In this document: one piece after another, positions 1 to 9,200 of the stretch
Position numbering within the stretch: the first letter of the stretch is position 1
Layout of the letters: each line of letters starts with the position of its first letter
DNA from: CALBPI01 sp963922335
GTDB taxonomy: Bacteria; Pseudomonadota; Gammaproteobacteria; Steroidobacterales; Woeseiaceae
Direction of reading: 5' to 3'
NCBI GenBank assembly: GCA_963922335.1
Contig: CAWUIB010000003.1
Span: forward strand, 186,001 to 250,000
DNA: 64,000 nt
Program-made: the position numbers and the translations under genes
Notes under the pieces: generated by a model
What the model was told of the DNA's origin: nothing
The model's input: the letters and a program-made list of their open reading frames with translations, nothing else
The model's database searches: none

Positions 1-981
1 GAGTCGTTGCACAAGTGCTTCATCAACGGGTGCCCATACCTCCGCGACATCAGACATTGCGAGTGGATTGCTCTCGCAAGACGCGAGCGTTACTGGCTTA
101 CGCAACCAGAACGCATCAGAAATCGCGGTTTTGCCACTCGTATCGATAGCATTCGCGAGATCATTCCAGTCGGCCAGAAATTCCTCGACGTCGAGCGATT
201 TGTAGTCAAGCGTAGAGATGCTGACCGTCTTGACCATTGGGTGTGACAAGACCCACTCGCGGTACACCGGGTGCTCTACGAGGTCTACGCCTATAGCAAC
301 TCGGCTCAGATTCTCCGCTCCAATCTGTTCGAGCGTGGTCTCGGTCAAAGTGATCGCACGTGTGGCGTCGGCCCAGGCCTCACAGCCGGGCGTGATCGCC
401 AGCGCGGATGGCCTTAGGTCAAGGACCAGCGTCTGCGCACTCGACACTTCACCCACCGTGTCGACGAACCGTGCAAATGCGGTCGCTGTTTGCTCCACAT
501 CCTGGCATTGCTCGGTGAGAGTCACTCCTCGAAAGTAGTTGTCGTCGCGATACTGAAGGCTCAGTTTTACCAGCGACTGCATACCGTAGTTGCGAATCTG
601 TTCGTCCAGCCACGCGTAAAAGCGGGAATACTCGGCGGCTCGAGGATCTCTGTCCGTCATGCTTGGATAGGCAATGCGGTAGATGACGTTTTCGTAGCCA
701 CGCTCCCGGAGTCGCGACAAATAGAGCCTGTTCTGGAGGTCGCCCCCCGACAACAGCCAAGGACCGAGTCGACTGTCGGCGGTCGTTAGGCGCGCAGCCA
801 GCTCCATAGCACTCGAGGTCGATGGCGCAAGCGCCTCGATTGATTGCTGTGTTGAAGCAGCGACTGCGGAGATTGACGGGTCGAAAGTAGGCGAGGCCGT
901 TTGCGCGGCGCAGCCGCCGAGACCGACGCATGCAAGTGCTACGGCACCTGCAAGGCTCCTAACGTGTTGGTTTCTGTGCAT
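1..981 (-). CDS. Lipoprotein of unknown function, truncated by the window edge
   Basis: The frame is open from an ATG at 981 to base 1 (327 codons) with no stop, so the gene continues beyond the left edge. Residues 1-24 form a lipoprotein signal: a short basic start, a hydrophobic core and the lipobox LGGC with Cys at about residue 24. The mature part has no family I recognise. It alternates hydrophobic strand-like segments (VIYRIAYPS, QTLVLDLRPS, RVAIGVDL, VKTVSISTLDY) with acidic helices, a rhythm compatible with a TIM-barrel or glycosidase-like fold, but this is only an impression. Its start overlaps the last 23 bases of the upstream phoB-like gene on the same strand, so the two are probably co-transcribed and translationally coupled. 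A histidine kinase (phoR) is the usual neighbour of phoB; this gene sits there instead. Confidence 0.7.
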   Translation of the reverse strand, partial: MHRNQHVRSLAGAVALACVGLGGCAAQTASPTFDPSISAVAASTQQSIEALAPSTSSAMELAARLTTADSRLGPWLLSGGDLQNRLYLSRLRERGYENVIYRIAYPSMTDRDPRAAEYSRFYAWLDEQIRNYGMQSLVKLSLQYRDDNYFRGVTLTEQCQDVEQTATAFARFVDTVGEVSSAQTLVLDLRPSALAITPGCEAWADATRAITLTETTLEQIGAENLSRVAIGVDLVEHPVYREWVLSHPMVKTVSISTLDYKSLDVEEFLADWNDLANAIDTSGKTAISDAFWLRKPVTLASCESNPLAMSDVAEVWAPVDEALVQRL

Positions 982-1738
982 TGGAGACTAGATCCTCTTT
1001 GGAGCTGGAGACTTGTGCCAGTGTGTGCGTCTCCAGTGCTCGAGGTGAGAAGCGATAGCCCAACCCCCGAACCGTTTCTATGCAACCGCCGAATGTTCCA
1101 CGTCCGAGCGCCAAGCGAATGCGCATGATGTGTACATCAATCGTGCGTTCTTCAATATGTCCTCCCGACTGCCATACTTGATCAAGCAGCTGACACCGAC
1201 TGAACACACGGTCTGGGCTCATCATCAGGAATCTCAGAAGTCGGAACTCCATGCGCCCCAAATTAAGTTCTTTACCGTCTATCACCGCACGATGGCTGGT
1301 CGAGTCGAGTGACAGCGGACCGAAATCCAGTTTGCCAGCCTCAACAACACGGTTACACCGTCGCAGGATTGCTTCGATTCGGAGCATCAACTCTTCGCGT
1401 GAAAACGGCTTGGTTACATAGTCATCGGCACCGCTTTTCAGCGCACTGATCCTGTCGTGCTCCTCCGATCTGGACGTCAACATCACTACTGGGAGTTCAC
1501 GAGTTCTTGGATTGCGGCGCACTTCGCGCAGCAGTTCGATCCCAGGTGAGTCGGGCAGCATCCAGTCCAGCAAAACCAAATCCGGGAGGCGACGCTCAAT
1601 GGCATAACGTGCGGACGCGCAATCGCTCGCTTCTTCGATGATGTGACCTGTACGGGAGAGCGTGAAGGCGAGAAGTCCTCGAATGGCATCCTCGTCTTCC
1701 ACGATCAATATTGACGATGGGTCTGCTGTATCAAGCAT
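959..1738 (-). CDS. phoB: PhoB-like OmpR-family response regulator
   Basis: 259 residues. The N-terminal receiver domain (about residues 8-125) has the acidic pair in IVEDED, the phospho-acceptor Asp in LLDWMLP, the conserved Thr/Ser of VVMLTSR and the Lys of DDYVTKPFS. The C-terminal winged-helix domain (about 135-235) carries LSLDSTSHRAV and ERTIDVHIMRIRLAL, both very close to E. coli PhoB. Known family role: phosphorylated dimers bind Pho boxes and activate phosphate-starvation genes. A Pho-box-like array lies 291-330 bp upstream of this start, in front of the divergent operon, which supports the assignment. A strong ribosome site (GGGGGAGAGGG) precedes the ATG. About 25 extra residues follow the winged-helix domain compared with E. 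coli PhoB. No phoR is visible in the window. Another OmpR-family regulator remains possible but less likely. Confidence 0.85.
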   Translation of the reverse strand: MLDTADPSSILIVEDEDAIRGLLAFTLSRTGHIIEEASDCASARYAIERRLPDLVLLDWMLPDSPGIELLREVRRNPRTRELPVVMLTSRSEEHDRISALKSGADDYVTKPFSREELMLRIEAILRRCNRVVEAGKLDFGPLSLDSTSHRAVIDGKELNLGRMEFRLLRFLMMSPDRVFSRCQLLDQVWQSGGHIEERTIDVHIMRIRLALGRGTFGGCIETVRGLGYRFSPRALETHTLAQVSSSKEDLVSNAQKPTR

Positions 1739-2028
1739 GTCTTACCCTCTCCCCCAGAGTGGGATCAAAACGCTAGCCAGCAAATATGAACTTTCCATTG
1801 CGGTTTTAAGACACAACACCGTCAGAGCGAATCAGTTGCATCGAAGGTACGAAAACCGAGATGCCGCACCGGCGTCATTTGGTGCTGCGGTCAGTGACAC
1901 AAACGCTTTGTTTACAGGCATTTGAATACGAGTCTGGCGTATCGGGCTGCTGCGTCACCTACATATCCGTTGCGTGGCCACCGCATCTAACTACAGACCG
2001 CACTAGCCGACTGAGCCATAAGGAGTTC

Positions 2029-2068
2029 CAGTCACATGCGCTTCATGTTTTTTTCATTTTTCCTTCAT
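2029..2068 (+). promoter_or_regulatory. Pho box array, four 7-bp units at 11-bp spacing
   Basis: Four 7-base units start at 2029, 2040, 2051 and 2062: CAGTCAC, GCTTCAT, TTTTCAT, CCTTCAT. Each is separated by a 4-base spacer (ATGC, GTTT, TTTT). The 11-bp period and the shared TCA(T/C) core match the known PhoB-binding arrangement (CTGTCAT repeats with 4-bp AT-rich spacers). Each unit matches the E. coli consensus at 4-5 of 7 positions. It lies 193 bp upstream of the CTERM gene at 2261, whose partner encodes a PstS-like protein, and next to a phoB-like gene. PhoB binding is inferred. Confidence 0.65.
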
Positions 2069-2094
2069 GAGAGCGACCGACACCACCCTAGGCC

Positions 2095-2110
2095 TGTGAC
2101 GTGGATCACA
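2095..2110. promoter_or_regulatory. CRP/Vfr-type binding site
   Basis: The 16 bases read TGTGA-N6-TCACA, an exact match to both half-sites of the E. coli CRP consensus with the correct 6-base spacer. It lies 26 bp downstream of the Pho-box array and 150 bp before the ATG at 2261. A single perfect match can occur by chance, but its place in a long divergent promoter region makes function plausible. Confidence 0.5.
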
Positions 2111-2260
2111 CTTTATTCATGAACGGGTCAAGGCTGGATCACATTCGATCCGTAGTTTGCTCGTTGCGGGCAGTTGGCGTGGCGCAGTGTGTTGCGGGAA
2201 CTGATTGCCCCCAGGGAAGGAATCAAATACTCACACTACACAATCTAAAGGGCTTAACTG

Positions 2261-3022
2261 ATGAAACATCTGATCCAGTTCGCGGCCGTCGTCGTCTTGG
2301 CGCTGACGTTCTCGCAAGAAGCTGATGCTCAGGCTTTCCCGGATCCTGCAACAGGTAACGGTGGCGCGCTGATCGTCTCTATTTGGGATCCAACCACTGG
2401 CGTCTCGCTGGTCTACGCGATCCCCAACGTCTTCTACCAGGACCTGTCTAACGGCACTTTTGGTGCTTCGAACTTTTCAACGGCAGTGCCACAGTTCTCA
2501 ACCATTTTCTCCGGTAGCGAAACGTCCAACCTGCTGTACCAAGTAACGGCGACAGGTCCGGATGCGACCCGCGGCCGTGGTGCTTTGTACACAACAGGCG
2601 GCTCGACACTGCCTGCAGTGACTAGCGGCAACGTTGCGGGTACCTTCCAGAACTCTCAGGCGTTCTACTTCCAGTTGGATTCTGCTTGCGGTGCCGATCC
2701 GGTTTGCCCAGCTGCGACAGCGAACGACGGCACCTACGCCGGCCAGGCAAGCTGGGGTGACTTGACGGCCCAGCTTCCGTTCTCAGCGGCAGGATCCATC
2801 GGTCAGGCGCTGAGCTTCTACAGCATCACGCAGAACACTGGTAGCCGGATTCGTCCGTCTGACGAAGCAGTTGTTTCTATCGCGGCTCCGGGCGCGACCT
2901 GGCTGCTCGACGCCAATGGCAACCTGAACTACTCAGTCGTGCCGGTACCGGCGGCAATCTGGATGCTCATCAGTGGCCTGCTCGGCTTCGGCGTAATTTC
3001 GCGTCGCAAGCAAGCAGCCTAA
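2261..3022 (+). CDS. Secreted VPLPA/PEP-CTERM-type protein
   Basis: 253 residues. A signal peptide covers residues 1-23, with cleavage expected after EADA. The middle is a beta-rich, Gly/Ser/Thr-rich domain with one Cys pair (CGADPVC), family unknown. The C-terminus is a textbook tripartite sorting signal: a VPVPAAIW motif, a hydrophobic helix (LISGLLGFG) and a basic tail (RRK). This type is cut by an exosortase after translocation; the exosortase-EpsI fusion at 35284-36858 is the obvious processing enzyme. It is the first gene of a probable two-gene operon with the PstS-like gene 30 bp downstream, behind the Pho-box array, so phosphate-starvation expression is inferred. Sorting-signal confidence is high; its biochemical role is unknown. 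Confidence 0.8.
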   Translation: MKHLIQFAAVVVLALTFSQEADAQAFPDPATGNGGALIVSIWDPTTGVSLVYAIPNVFYQDLSNGTFGASNFSTAVPQFSTIFSGSETSNLLYQVTATGPDATRGRGALYTTGGSTLPAVTSGNVAGTFQNSQAFYFQLDSACGADPVCPAATANDGTYAGQASWGDLTAQLPFSAAGSIGQALSFYSITQNTGSRIRPSDEAVVSIAAPGATWLLDANGNLNYSVVPVPAAIWMLISGLLGFGVISRRKQAA

Positions 3023-3052
3023 CTCTCTCCATTCCATTTAGGAGTTTTTCGA

Positions 3053-4507
3053 ATGAAAGCTATTTTTAAGGCACTCGCCGTAACGACTGCTCTTGCAAGC
3101 GTTCCGGCCATGGCCATCGACTCATCGACCGTACCGGCCGATAACCAGTTGTACATTTCTGGCGCGACAGCGACCAACCAGGCGCTCTATCAGATCACCA
3201 TTCTTGCAACGAATGGCATCTGCGAGCCTGGCACCGCTGACGTCTACATCGATACGACCGGCTCAGAAGCGACCGACGCAAACGATCAGTTCATGGTTGC
3301 TTGCACGGGTCGCACGGGCTCTTCGGTTGCAGGCCAGTCAATCCTGATCGCTAAGGAATCCAACGGTGGTTCCAACAACGGTACGCGTAACGTTGCACGC
3401 AGCATTGGTCTTGACTTCCTCGATCCGTCAGCACCGACGTGTGCAAACACGGGTATCGCGGTTCCGGCAGGCGGCGCGCTCGCAGCTTACACGCTGAACA
3501 ACGGTTGCACAGGCGTCGTCAACACGGTGCCAGACGCAGGCGTAGCGGACGTTGAAGCTGCACTGTTCACCACCACCACACCCGGCGACATTGCGGCGTT
3601 GAACGCAAACCCGCTGTTCCAGATCATCTTCTCACCCGCGGTTACGCTGAACCTGTATCGTGCTTTGCAGGCTGCACAGGGTCTGCCGCAGGACGACGAC
3701 CCAGCGAACGTACCGAACCTGACCCGCGGTCAGCTCTCGCGTATCTTCAACGGTGAAGCGTTCACCTGGGACGAGTTCTTCGCGCAAGACGGCACTGCTT
3801 TCCTGCCGGGCGAAGATGTATACGTATGCCGTCGCGGAAACGACTCTGGTACGCAGGCATCGTTCGCGGCATTCGTGTTGAACGAGCGTTGCAACGGATC
3901 AGTCACCACGTTCGTGGCGCCTGACACCATCGGCTGCCTTGCTGGCGGTTGCGACTACACGAACGCTGCGTTCGGCGGTGACTTCATCTTCGCGGGTGAT
4001 GGATCAGGCGACGTACGTGATTGCTTGCAGGATCGTTTCGACAACGACTTCTACGCGATCGGTGTGTTGTCTACCAACACCGGCATCAACCCCGTTGGTG
4101 CAACGTCACGTCAGTTCCGCTTCATCGGTATCGATGGTGCTGCTCCGACCCTGCAGGAGACTGCAAACGGCGGTTACCACTTCGTGACCGAGAACGTACT
4201 GAACGTACGTAGCTCTGGCGGCCCGACCGGCGTCGCAGGCAGCATCGTGAACGAAATCGTTTCCACGATCGGCACGCCGAGCATTATCGCTGACCTTAAC
4301 GTTGGTTCGCAGAACCTCGGCGGTGATCACGGCATCCTGGGTCGTGCTAACGGTACGTCGATTGTTGAAAACGCAGCTCCGGTTAGCATCGCAGACATGC
4401 GCTCTAACCCGGTCAGCTCGTTCTCGCGTTCCTTCAGCGGTAGCTCAAACAACTGCGAGCCAGTTGTTGCTACGCCGTTCAGCCAGATCATCGGTGGTGG
4501 ACAGTAA
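3053..4507 (+). CDS. PstS-like periplasmic substrate-binding protein
   Basis: 484 residues with a signal peptide (about 1-21, cleaved after AMA) and no lipobox. Around residues 220-270 the order LTRGQLSRIFNGE, then W-D-E, then CRRGNDSGTQASF parallels PstS proteins, where a segment like LTxxQxxxIFxG precedes the phosphate-contacting R-x-x-x-SGT loop. A second PBP-like half follows (FRFIGIDG). At 484 residues it is longer than typical PstS (about 320-350) and unusually Cys-rich, suggesting disulfides. A TAGGAG ribosome site precedes the ATG. It shares the Pho-box promoter with the CTERM gene and ends before a strong terminator. No pstCAB permease genes are nearby, so it may act as an extracellular or surface phosphate binder rather than as an ABC-transporter partner. 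The phosphate ligand is inferred. Confidence 0.65.
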   Translation: MKAIFKALAVTTALASVPAMAIDSSTVPADNQLYISGATATNQALYQITILATNGICEPGTADVYIDTTGSEATDANDQFMVACTGRTGSSVAGQSILIAKESNGGSNNGTRNVARSIGLDFLDPSAPTCANTGIAVPAGGALAAYTLNNGCTGVVNTVPDAGVADVEAALFTTTTPGDIAALNANPLFQIIFSPAVTLNLYRALQAAQGLPQDDDPANVPNLTRGQLSRIFNGEAFTWDEFFAQDGTAFLPGEDVYVCRRGNDSGTQASFAAFVLNERCNGSVTTFVAPDTIGCLAGGCDYTNAAFGGDFIFAGDGSGDVRDCLQDRFDNDFYAIGVLSTNTGINPVGATSRQFRFIGIDGAAPTLQETANGGYHFVTENVLNVRSSGGPTGVAGSIVNEIVSTIGTPSIIADLNVGSQNLGGDHGILGRANGTSIVENAAPVSIADMRSNPVSSFSRSFSGSSNNCEPVVATPFSQIIGGGQ

Positions 4508-4565
4508 GTCCCGAACCGACTTGACCTGAATTGCGAACGCCAGTCGTTCGCAATGGCTAAGTGGG

Positions 4566-4598
4566 GGCACGGCGTCTCGGAAGAGGCGCCGTGTCTTT
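4566..4598 (+). terminator. Intrinsic terminator after the PstS-like gene
   Basis: An 11-bp stem pairs 4568-4578 (CACGGCGTCTC) with 4583-4593 (GAGGCGCCGTG) around a GGAA tetraloop, with one G-U pair. It can extend by two more pairs outward and is followed by TTT and another T-run. It lies 58 bp after the stop at 4507. It would fall inside the coding region if the next gene started at its longest possible ATG (4553), which argues for the GTG start at 4643. Confidence 0.75.
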
Positions 4599-4642
4599 GC
4601 TGCTTTAAGAAGACAGATAAAGAACGATCCTTGGGGCATACA

Positions 4643-6205
4643 GTGAAGTTTCGAATCCTCCTTTGCGGCATCATGGCAGGCCTTGTTGTGGCGCCTGCGC
4701 ACGCACAAGACCAGGATGAAGCAGCGCCTGCATTTGATGTTTGGGAAATCAGAGTAGGCGGCAACACAGCACTGGATGCCCGAACGATCGAGCGGGCGGT
4801 TTATCCCTATCTGGGACCCGCCCGAACAGTCGACGATATGCAAGATGCACGTGCTGCAGTTGCCAACGCGTATCGCACCGCTGGGTTCAACACGGCACTG
4901 GTGACGCTGCCCGAGCAAACCGTCGAGCAGGGTATCGTGCGAATCGAGGTTGTCGAAGGTGTTCTTGGTCGGACTCGAGTCTACGATGCTGAGTATGTGT
5001 CGGGACGCGATGTCCTGAATGAGATGGATTCATTGGAACCCGGCAAACCCATTCATTTTGGGGATTTGCAAGACGATCTCGCGGCGGTCAACCAAAGATC
5101 TGCGGATCGATCCGTCACTCCGGTGATACGCGCGGGTCGCAACGCAGGCGAGATTGATCTCGATTTGCGAGTTGAGGACCAGCTCCCGGTTCATGCGGGT
5201 ATCGATGTCAACGACCGGTTCACAGTGGACACGGCGGAGCTTCGCGCCAGCGCAACACTGTCTTACGACAACCTGTTTCAGCAGTTTCATTCGCTTTCCC
5301 TCCAATATACGACGGCGCCTGAACGCCAGGAGGACAGCGAGGTCTGGGCGCTGACCTACCTCTGGCGGTTTGAGGAAAGCCCTGCCGTACTCGCGTTATA
5401 CGCTGTCGACACCAGTAGTGATGTATTCACGGCCGGTGACCTGAACGTGCTGGGCGACGCGCGTATCTATGGGTTTCGGTATGTGCGGCCGATGGAAAGT
5501 AATACCTCCCTGTTCCACAGTTTTACGCTCGGCGCCGATAACAAGGACTTCAATGAAGTCATCGGTGAGACCCTTGAAACACCGATTCGCTACACGCACA
5601 TGACGGCAAATTACAATTTCGGATGGAATTTCGAGAATTACCGCTCCAGTTACGATTTTGGTTTGGGCTTTGGTATTCGTGCCTTAGGTAATGACGTCCA
5701 AGAGTTCGAAGACAAACGCTTCAACGCCAAACCCAATTATTACTATTTGCGCGTCGGTACTGAGCAACTACTGCGTGGTTGGGGCGGTACGGGATTCTAC
5801 GGGCGCATCGCAGGACAGCTATCGCCAGAGCCACTGATCGCAAATGAACAGATTGCAATCGGTGGTGCGACATCGGTACGCGGTTATCTGGAGGCCGAGC
5901 GATTGGCCGACTACGGTGGGTTCGTCAATTTCGAACTGCGGTCGCCGAACATTGGCGGCGGACTCGGCCCGTGGGTCGACAATCTGTATTTTCTCGCCTT
6001 TTATGATGCAGCCACCATGGGTATCAATCAGGCATTACCCGGACAGCCGGCACGATTCGATCTCAGCAGTACAGGCGTCGGATTTCGATTGGTGTCCGAC
6101 AACGGCCTACTCGCTGCAGTGGACTACGCACATCCTTTAGAGGACAGCACAAACGTCCAGGCTGGTGACGAAAGGTTTCATTTCCAATTGCGGTGGAATT
6201 TCTGA
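4643..6205 (+). CDS. TpsB two-partner secretion transporter (ShlB/FhaC/HecB family)
   Basis: 520 residues from a GTG at 4643. This start gives a good signal peptide (about 1-20, cleaved after AHA) and avoids the terminator at 4566-4598. POTRA-like modules occupy about 30-190; a beta-barrel follows. The conserved barrel segment GGATSVRGYLE (about 403-413) carries the VRGY tip motif of the Omp85/TpsB superfamily, and the protein ends in Phe (LRWNF), the usual outer-membrane insertion signal. Family role: it recognises the TPS domain of its partner exoprotein and moves it across the outer membrane. Its stop overlaps the ATG of the tpsA gene by one base (TGATG), so the pair is translationally coupled. 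Identity is firm. Confidence 0.93.
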   Translation: MKFRILLCGIMAGLVVAPAHAQDQDEAAPAFDVWEIRVGGNTALDARTIERAVYPYLGPARTVDDMQDARAAVANAYRTAGFNTALVTLPEQTVEQGIVRIEVVEGVLGRTRVYDAEYVSGRDVLNEMDSLEPGKPIHFGDLQDDLAAVNQRSADRSVTPVIRAGRNAGEIDLDLRVEDQLPVHAGIDVNDRFTVDTAELRASATLSYDNLFQQFHSLSLQYTTAPERQEDSEVWALTYLWRFEESPAVLALYAVDTSSDVFTAGDLNVLGDARIYGFRYVRPMESNTSLFHSFTLGADNKDFNEVIGETLETPIRYTHMTANYNFGWNFENYRSSYDFGLGFGIRALGNDVQEFEDKRFNAKPNYYYLRVGTEQLLRGWGGTGFYGRIAGQLSPEPLIANEQIAIGGATSVRGYLEAERLADYGGFVNFELRSPNIGGGLGPWVDNLYFLAFYDAATMGINQALPGQPARFDLSSTGVGFRLVSDNGLLAAVDYAHPLEDSTNVQAGDERFHFQLRWNF

Positions 6206-9200
6206 TGAAGCTTCATATCCGCCCCACACTGCTGTCTGCATCAGTTGCGGCAATCCTTGCCGCTGGTCCCTCCGCTCGCGCGCAGGAACTCCCGGTGCCG
6301 TGCAGTGCAGGGGCTTGCGGTGCCAACGGCCCCGCCACATGGGTCACCGAAGGGAGTGTTACGGGCTCAAGCAGCGAGGGAACGTTCAACATCCTTCAGA
6401 GCACCGACTTTGCCACTCTGAACTGGGCGAGCTTCAACATCGGCGACGGAGGGCGCGTCCAATTTGTGCAGCCGGATGAGTCTTCAATCGCCCTCAATCG
6501 TATTTTTCAAAACGATCCATCGCGAATTTTTGGTGCACTCGAAGCGAACGGCCAAGTCTATCTGCTAAACCAGAACGGTTTTCTGTTCGGTGAGAACTCG
6601 ACCGTTAATGTGGCCACGTTGATTGCTTCCAGCCTGGACTTGACGCCTGAGGCACTTGAGAACGGCATTCTCGGAGCGGGTCGCGCGAACGAGGCTGCGT
6701 TTGAGGCATTTACCGACGTGAACGGCGATCCGGTGCTCACGGGGTCGGTCACCATTGAACAGGGTGCCTTTTTGGGTGCCGACGGTGGTCGGATTCTGAT
6801 TTTCGCACCTGAGATCACTAACCGCGGGACTATCGAGACACCAGAAGGTCAGACAATACTGGCGGCCGGAAGTCGCATCTTCCTCGCTGCAAGCGACGAC
6901 GACGCGTTGCGTGGACTCATTGTTGAAGTCGACGGCGAAGGCGTAGTTACCAACGGCGACGGAACGCTCGATGCGGGTGAGCTGGTGGGTCGAATCGCTG
7001 CCGACCGGGGGAACATTACCCTCGCCGGTCTCGCTGTGAATCAGTTAGGCAGACTCTCCGCAACCACCAGTGTCCGGCAGAACGGATCGATCCGACTGGT
7101 TGCTCGAAACGACGTCGCCATCACGGGCAACGCAGCCGGTGTCGACTTGCAAGCCCAGCAAGGTGGCACGCTGACGCTCGGCGAGGGTTCGATCACTGAA
7201 GTTCTCCTCGAACTTGATGACCCAGAAACAACAGTCGACGTTAACGCACAACCTAGATCGAGAATTGAGCTTGCGGGGCAGACGGTGACCATCGAGGCCG
7301 ATGCCTTGCTCAGCGCGAAGGCCGGTGTCGTTGAGGTGTTTGCCGCAGAGGCTCAGCAAGTCAACCCGGCAAATTTCTCGGACGTTGCTGATGACAGTTC
7401 GATTTTGATCGAGGGTGGCGCGCTGATCGATGTTTCCGGTGCCAGCGCGAATCGTTCGGCCTCCGACAATATCATCGAAGTGGAACTTCGAGGCAATCAG
7501 CTCGCCGATAGCCCACTACAGCGTGACGGAGCGCTGCGCTCGGAGACTGTGCGGGTCGATATTCGCCAGCGCGGTGTCCGCGCGGACGGCAGTGCGTGGC
7601 AGGGTACGCCGCTGGCCGACGCGTCCGGTGAGATATCGAATATTGAGCGCAGTGTTGCGGAACGCAATCTCACTGGCGGTACGATTTCATTGCAGTCGCA
7701 AGGGGTCGTGAAAGTTGCTGAAAACGCTACGCTGAATATCTCGGGCGGTGTCGTCAACTACGCGGGAGGGGATGTTTCAACAACCCAAGTGCTCGGTCGG
7801 GACGGACAAATCTACGATATCGCGGAGGCAGATCGCGGCCGCGAGTATGTCGGCATCGTCGACAGCTTTGTCGTCGAGCATCCGCGCTGGGGTGTCACCG
7901 AGGTGTTCCCAGGGTTTCGCTCTGGCGATGGCGGAACATTTGAGCCCGCCTACTCCGAAGGGTACGACGCCGGTACGGTTTCGATTAATGCGCCTAACTT
8001 CGTCCTTGACGGCAACATCGATGCAACCACGGTGGTCGGGCGCTATCAGCGCCGAGTCGCTGGCGAGATTCCCGCCGACTCGCTGTACCGTGCATTCGAT
8101 GAACTTCCGCTCGGCGGTGAGCTCTTGCTCGGCAATACCATCGCCAATCAGACGCTTGCACAGTTTGTCACCGGTAATATCCGGTTCGCTAGTGAACTGA
8201 CACTCGATTATTTCAATGGGCGCTCCAGTGTCGATGACTATGTGAGCGTGCTCCGTCCAGAGCTATTCGGGAGCAACGGAATTACCCGCGCTACGATGGC
8301 TGCCAACGGTGTCATTTCACTAGGCGAGGGTGTTGCTCTCAATCTTGGGCCGGGGGGGCGCTTCGACGCAGCCGCCTCTCAGATCAACTTCGCTGGCTCG
8401 ATCGACGCTGCAGGTGGCGATGTTGCACTGGGTGCACGGCTGACACGTGCGCTGGCGCCCGATGGCGTGCGACTGGATGTGGCCGCTGGTGCAGAGATTG
8501 ATGTGTCGGGCGTTTGGGTCAATGACAATCGTGAACTCAGCAGCGGTTTCGATCCTTTGCCCATTGATGGTGGCAACGTCACGCTCACGTCTGCATCTGG
8601 CCCGTTGGTACTCGCGGGCGGCGCATTGATCGATGTTTCGGGTGGTGCTCAGCGAACTGTTGACGGGCGAATCGTCGCCGGTGATGCCGGTGCCATCGCG
8701 ATTAGTGCCTCGTCCAACCCGGATGATGGTGCACCTGTAGACATCACGCTGGACGCAACGCTGCGAGCGTTCGCCCTCGCGAATGGCGGGCAACTCAGCA
8801 TCGCAGCCAATGGAATCTGCGTCTCTGAAATCGACTGTGCTCAAGACGCCGGGACGCTTTGGCTCACGCCAGACCTGTTCGCGGGTTCTGGATTCGGCAG
8901 TCTGGATCTCACCGCTAACCTGACGGGGTTACTGGTTGTTGAAGGCACTGATATTCAGTTGCAGCAACAAAACTTCGAGCTGCCCGAGACCACGAGATTC
9001 TTAGGTAGCGAGCGCAGTCTCGGCGATATCGCTGGAATCGCTGTGCTACCTGATCTGTTTCGCCAACCCATCGATCTTTCGCTCAATGCATTCGTTACTG
9101 ACCTGGCAGATTTCGATTTCTCGGCGTTCAGTCTTGAGCCGGGCGTCCGCATTGGTGCAAACAGCAATATTGTTCTCGACCCAGGCGCACAGTTCCGTGT

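Larger units (their letters stand above)
1739..2260. other. 522-bp divergent intergenic region, regulatory
   Basis: No credible gene lies here: short frames lack ribosome sites and codon structure. It separates the phoB-like gene (minus) from the CTERM/PstS-like operon (plus). It contains the four-unit Pho-box-like array (2029-2068), a perfect CRP-type palindrome (2095-2110) and an inverted repeat GGATC-N6-GATCC at 2136-2151. I could not place a convincing sigma-70 -10 box with normal spacing. The ribosome site of the plus-strand operon (AAAGGG) is about 9 bases before the ATG at 2261. Confidence 0.6.

Noticed and set aside
449..931. 160-residue minus-strand frame near the left edge
   Set aside because: The overlapping frame from 981 to the edge has a lipoprotein signal and normal composition; this one is Arg/Cys-rich nonsense in another frame.
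2173..2188. Possible sigma-54 (-24/-12) promoter TGGCGC...TTGC
   Set aside because: Spacing between GG and GC is one base too long for sigma-54, so it was not called.
4553..4642. Longer N-terminus for the TpsB gene
   Set aside because: The added 30 codons contain the intrinsic terminator and destroy the signal peptide; GTG at 4643 is better.
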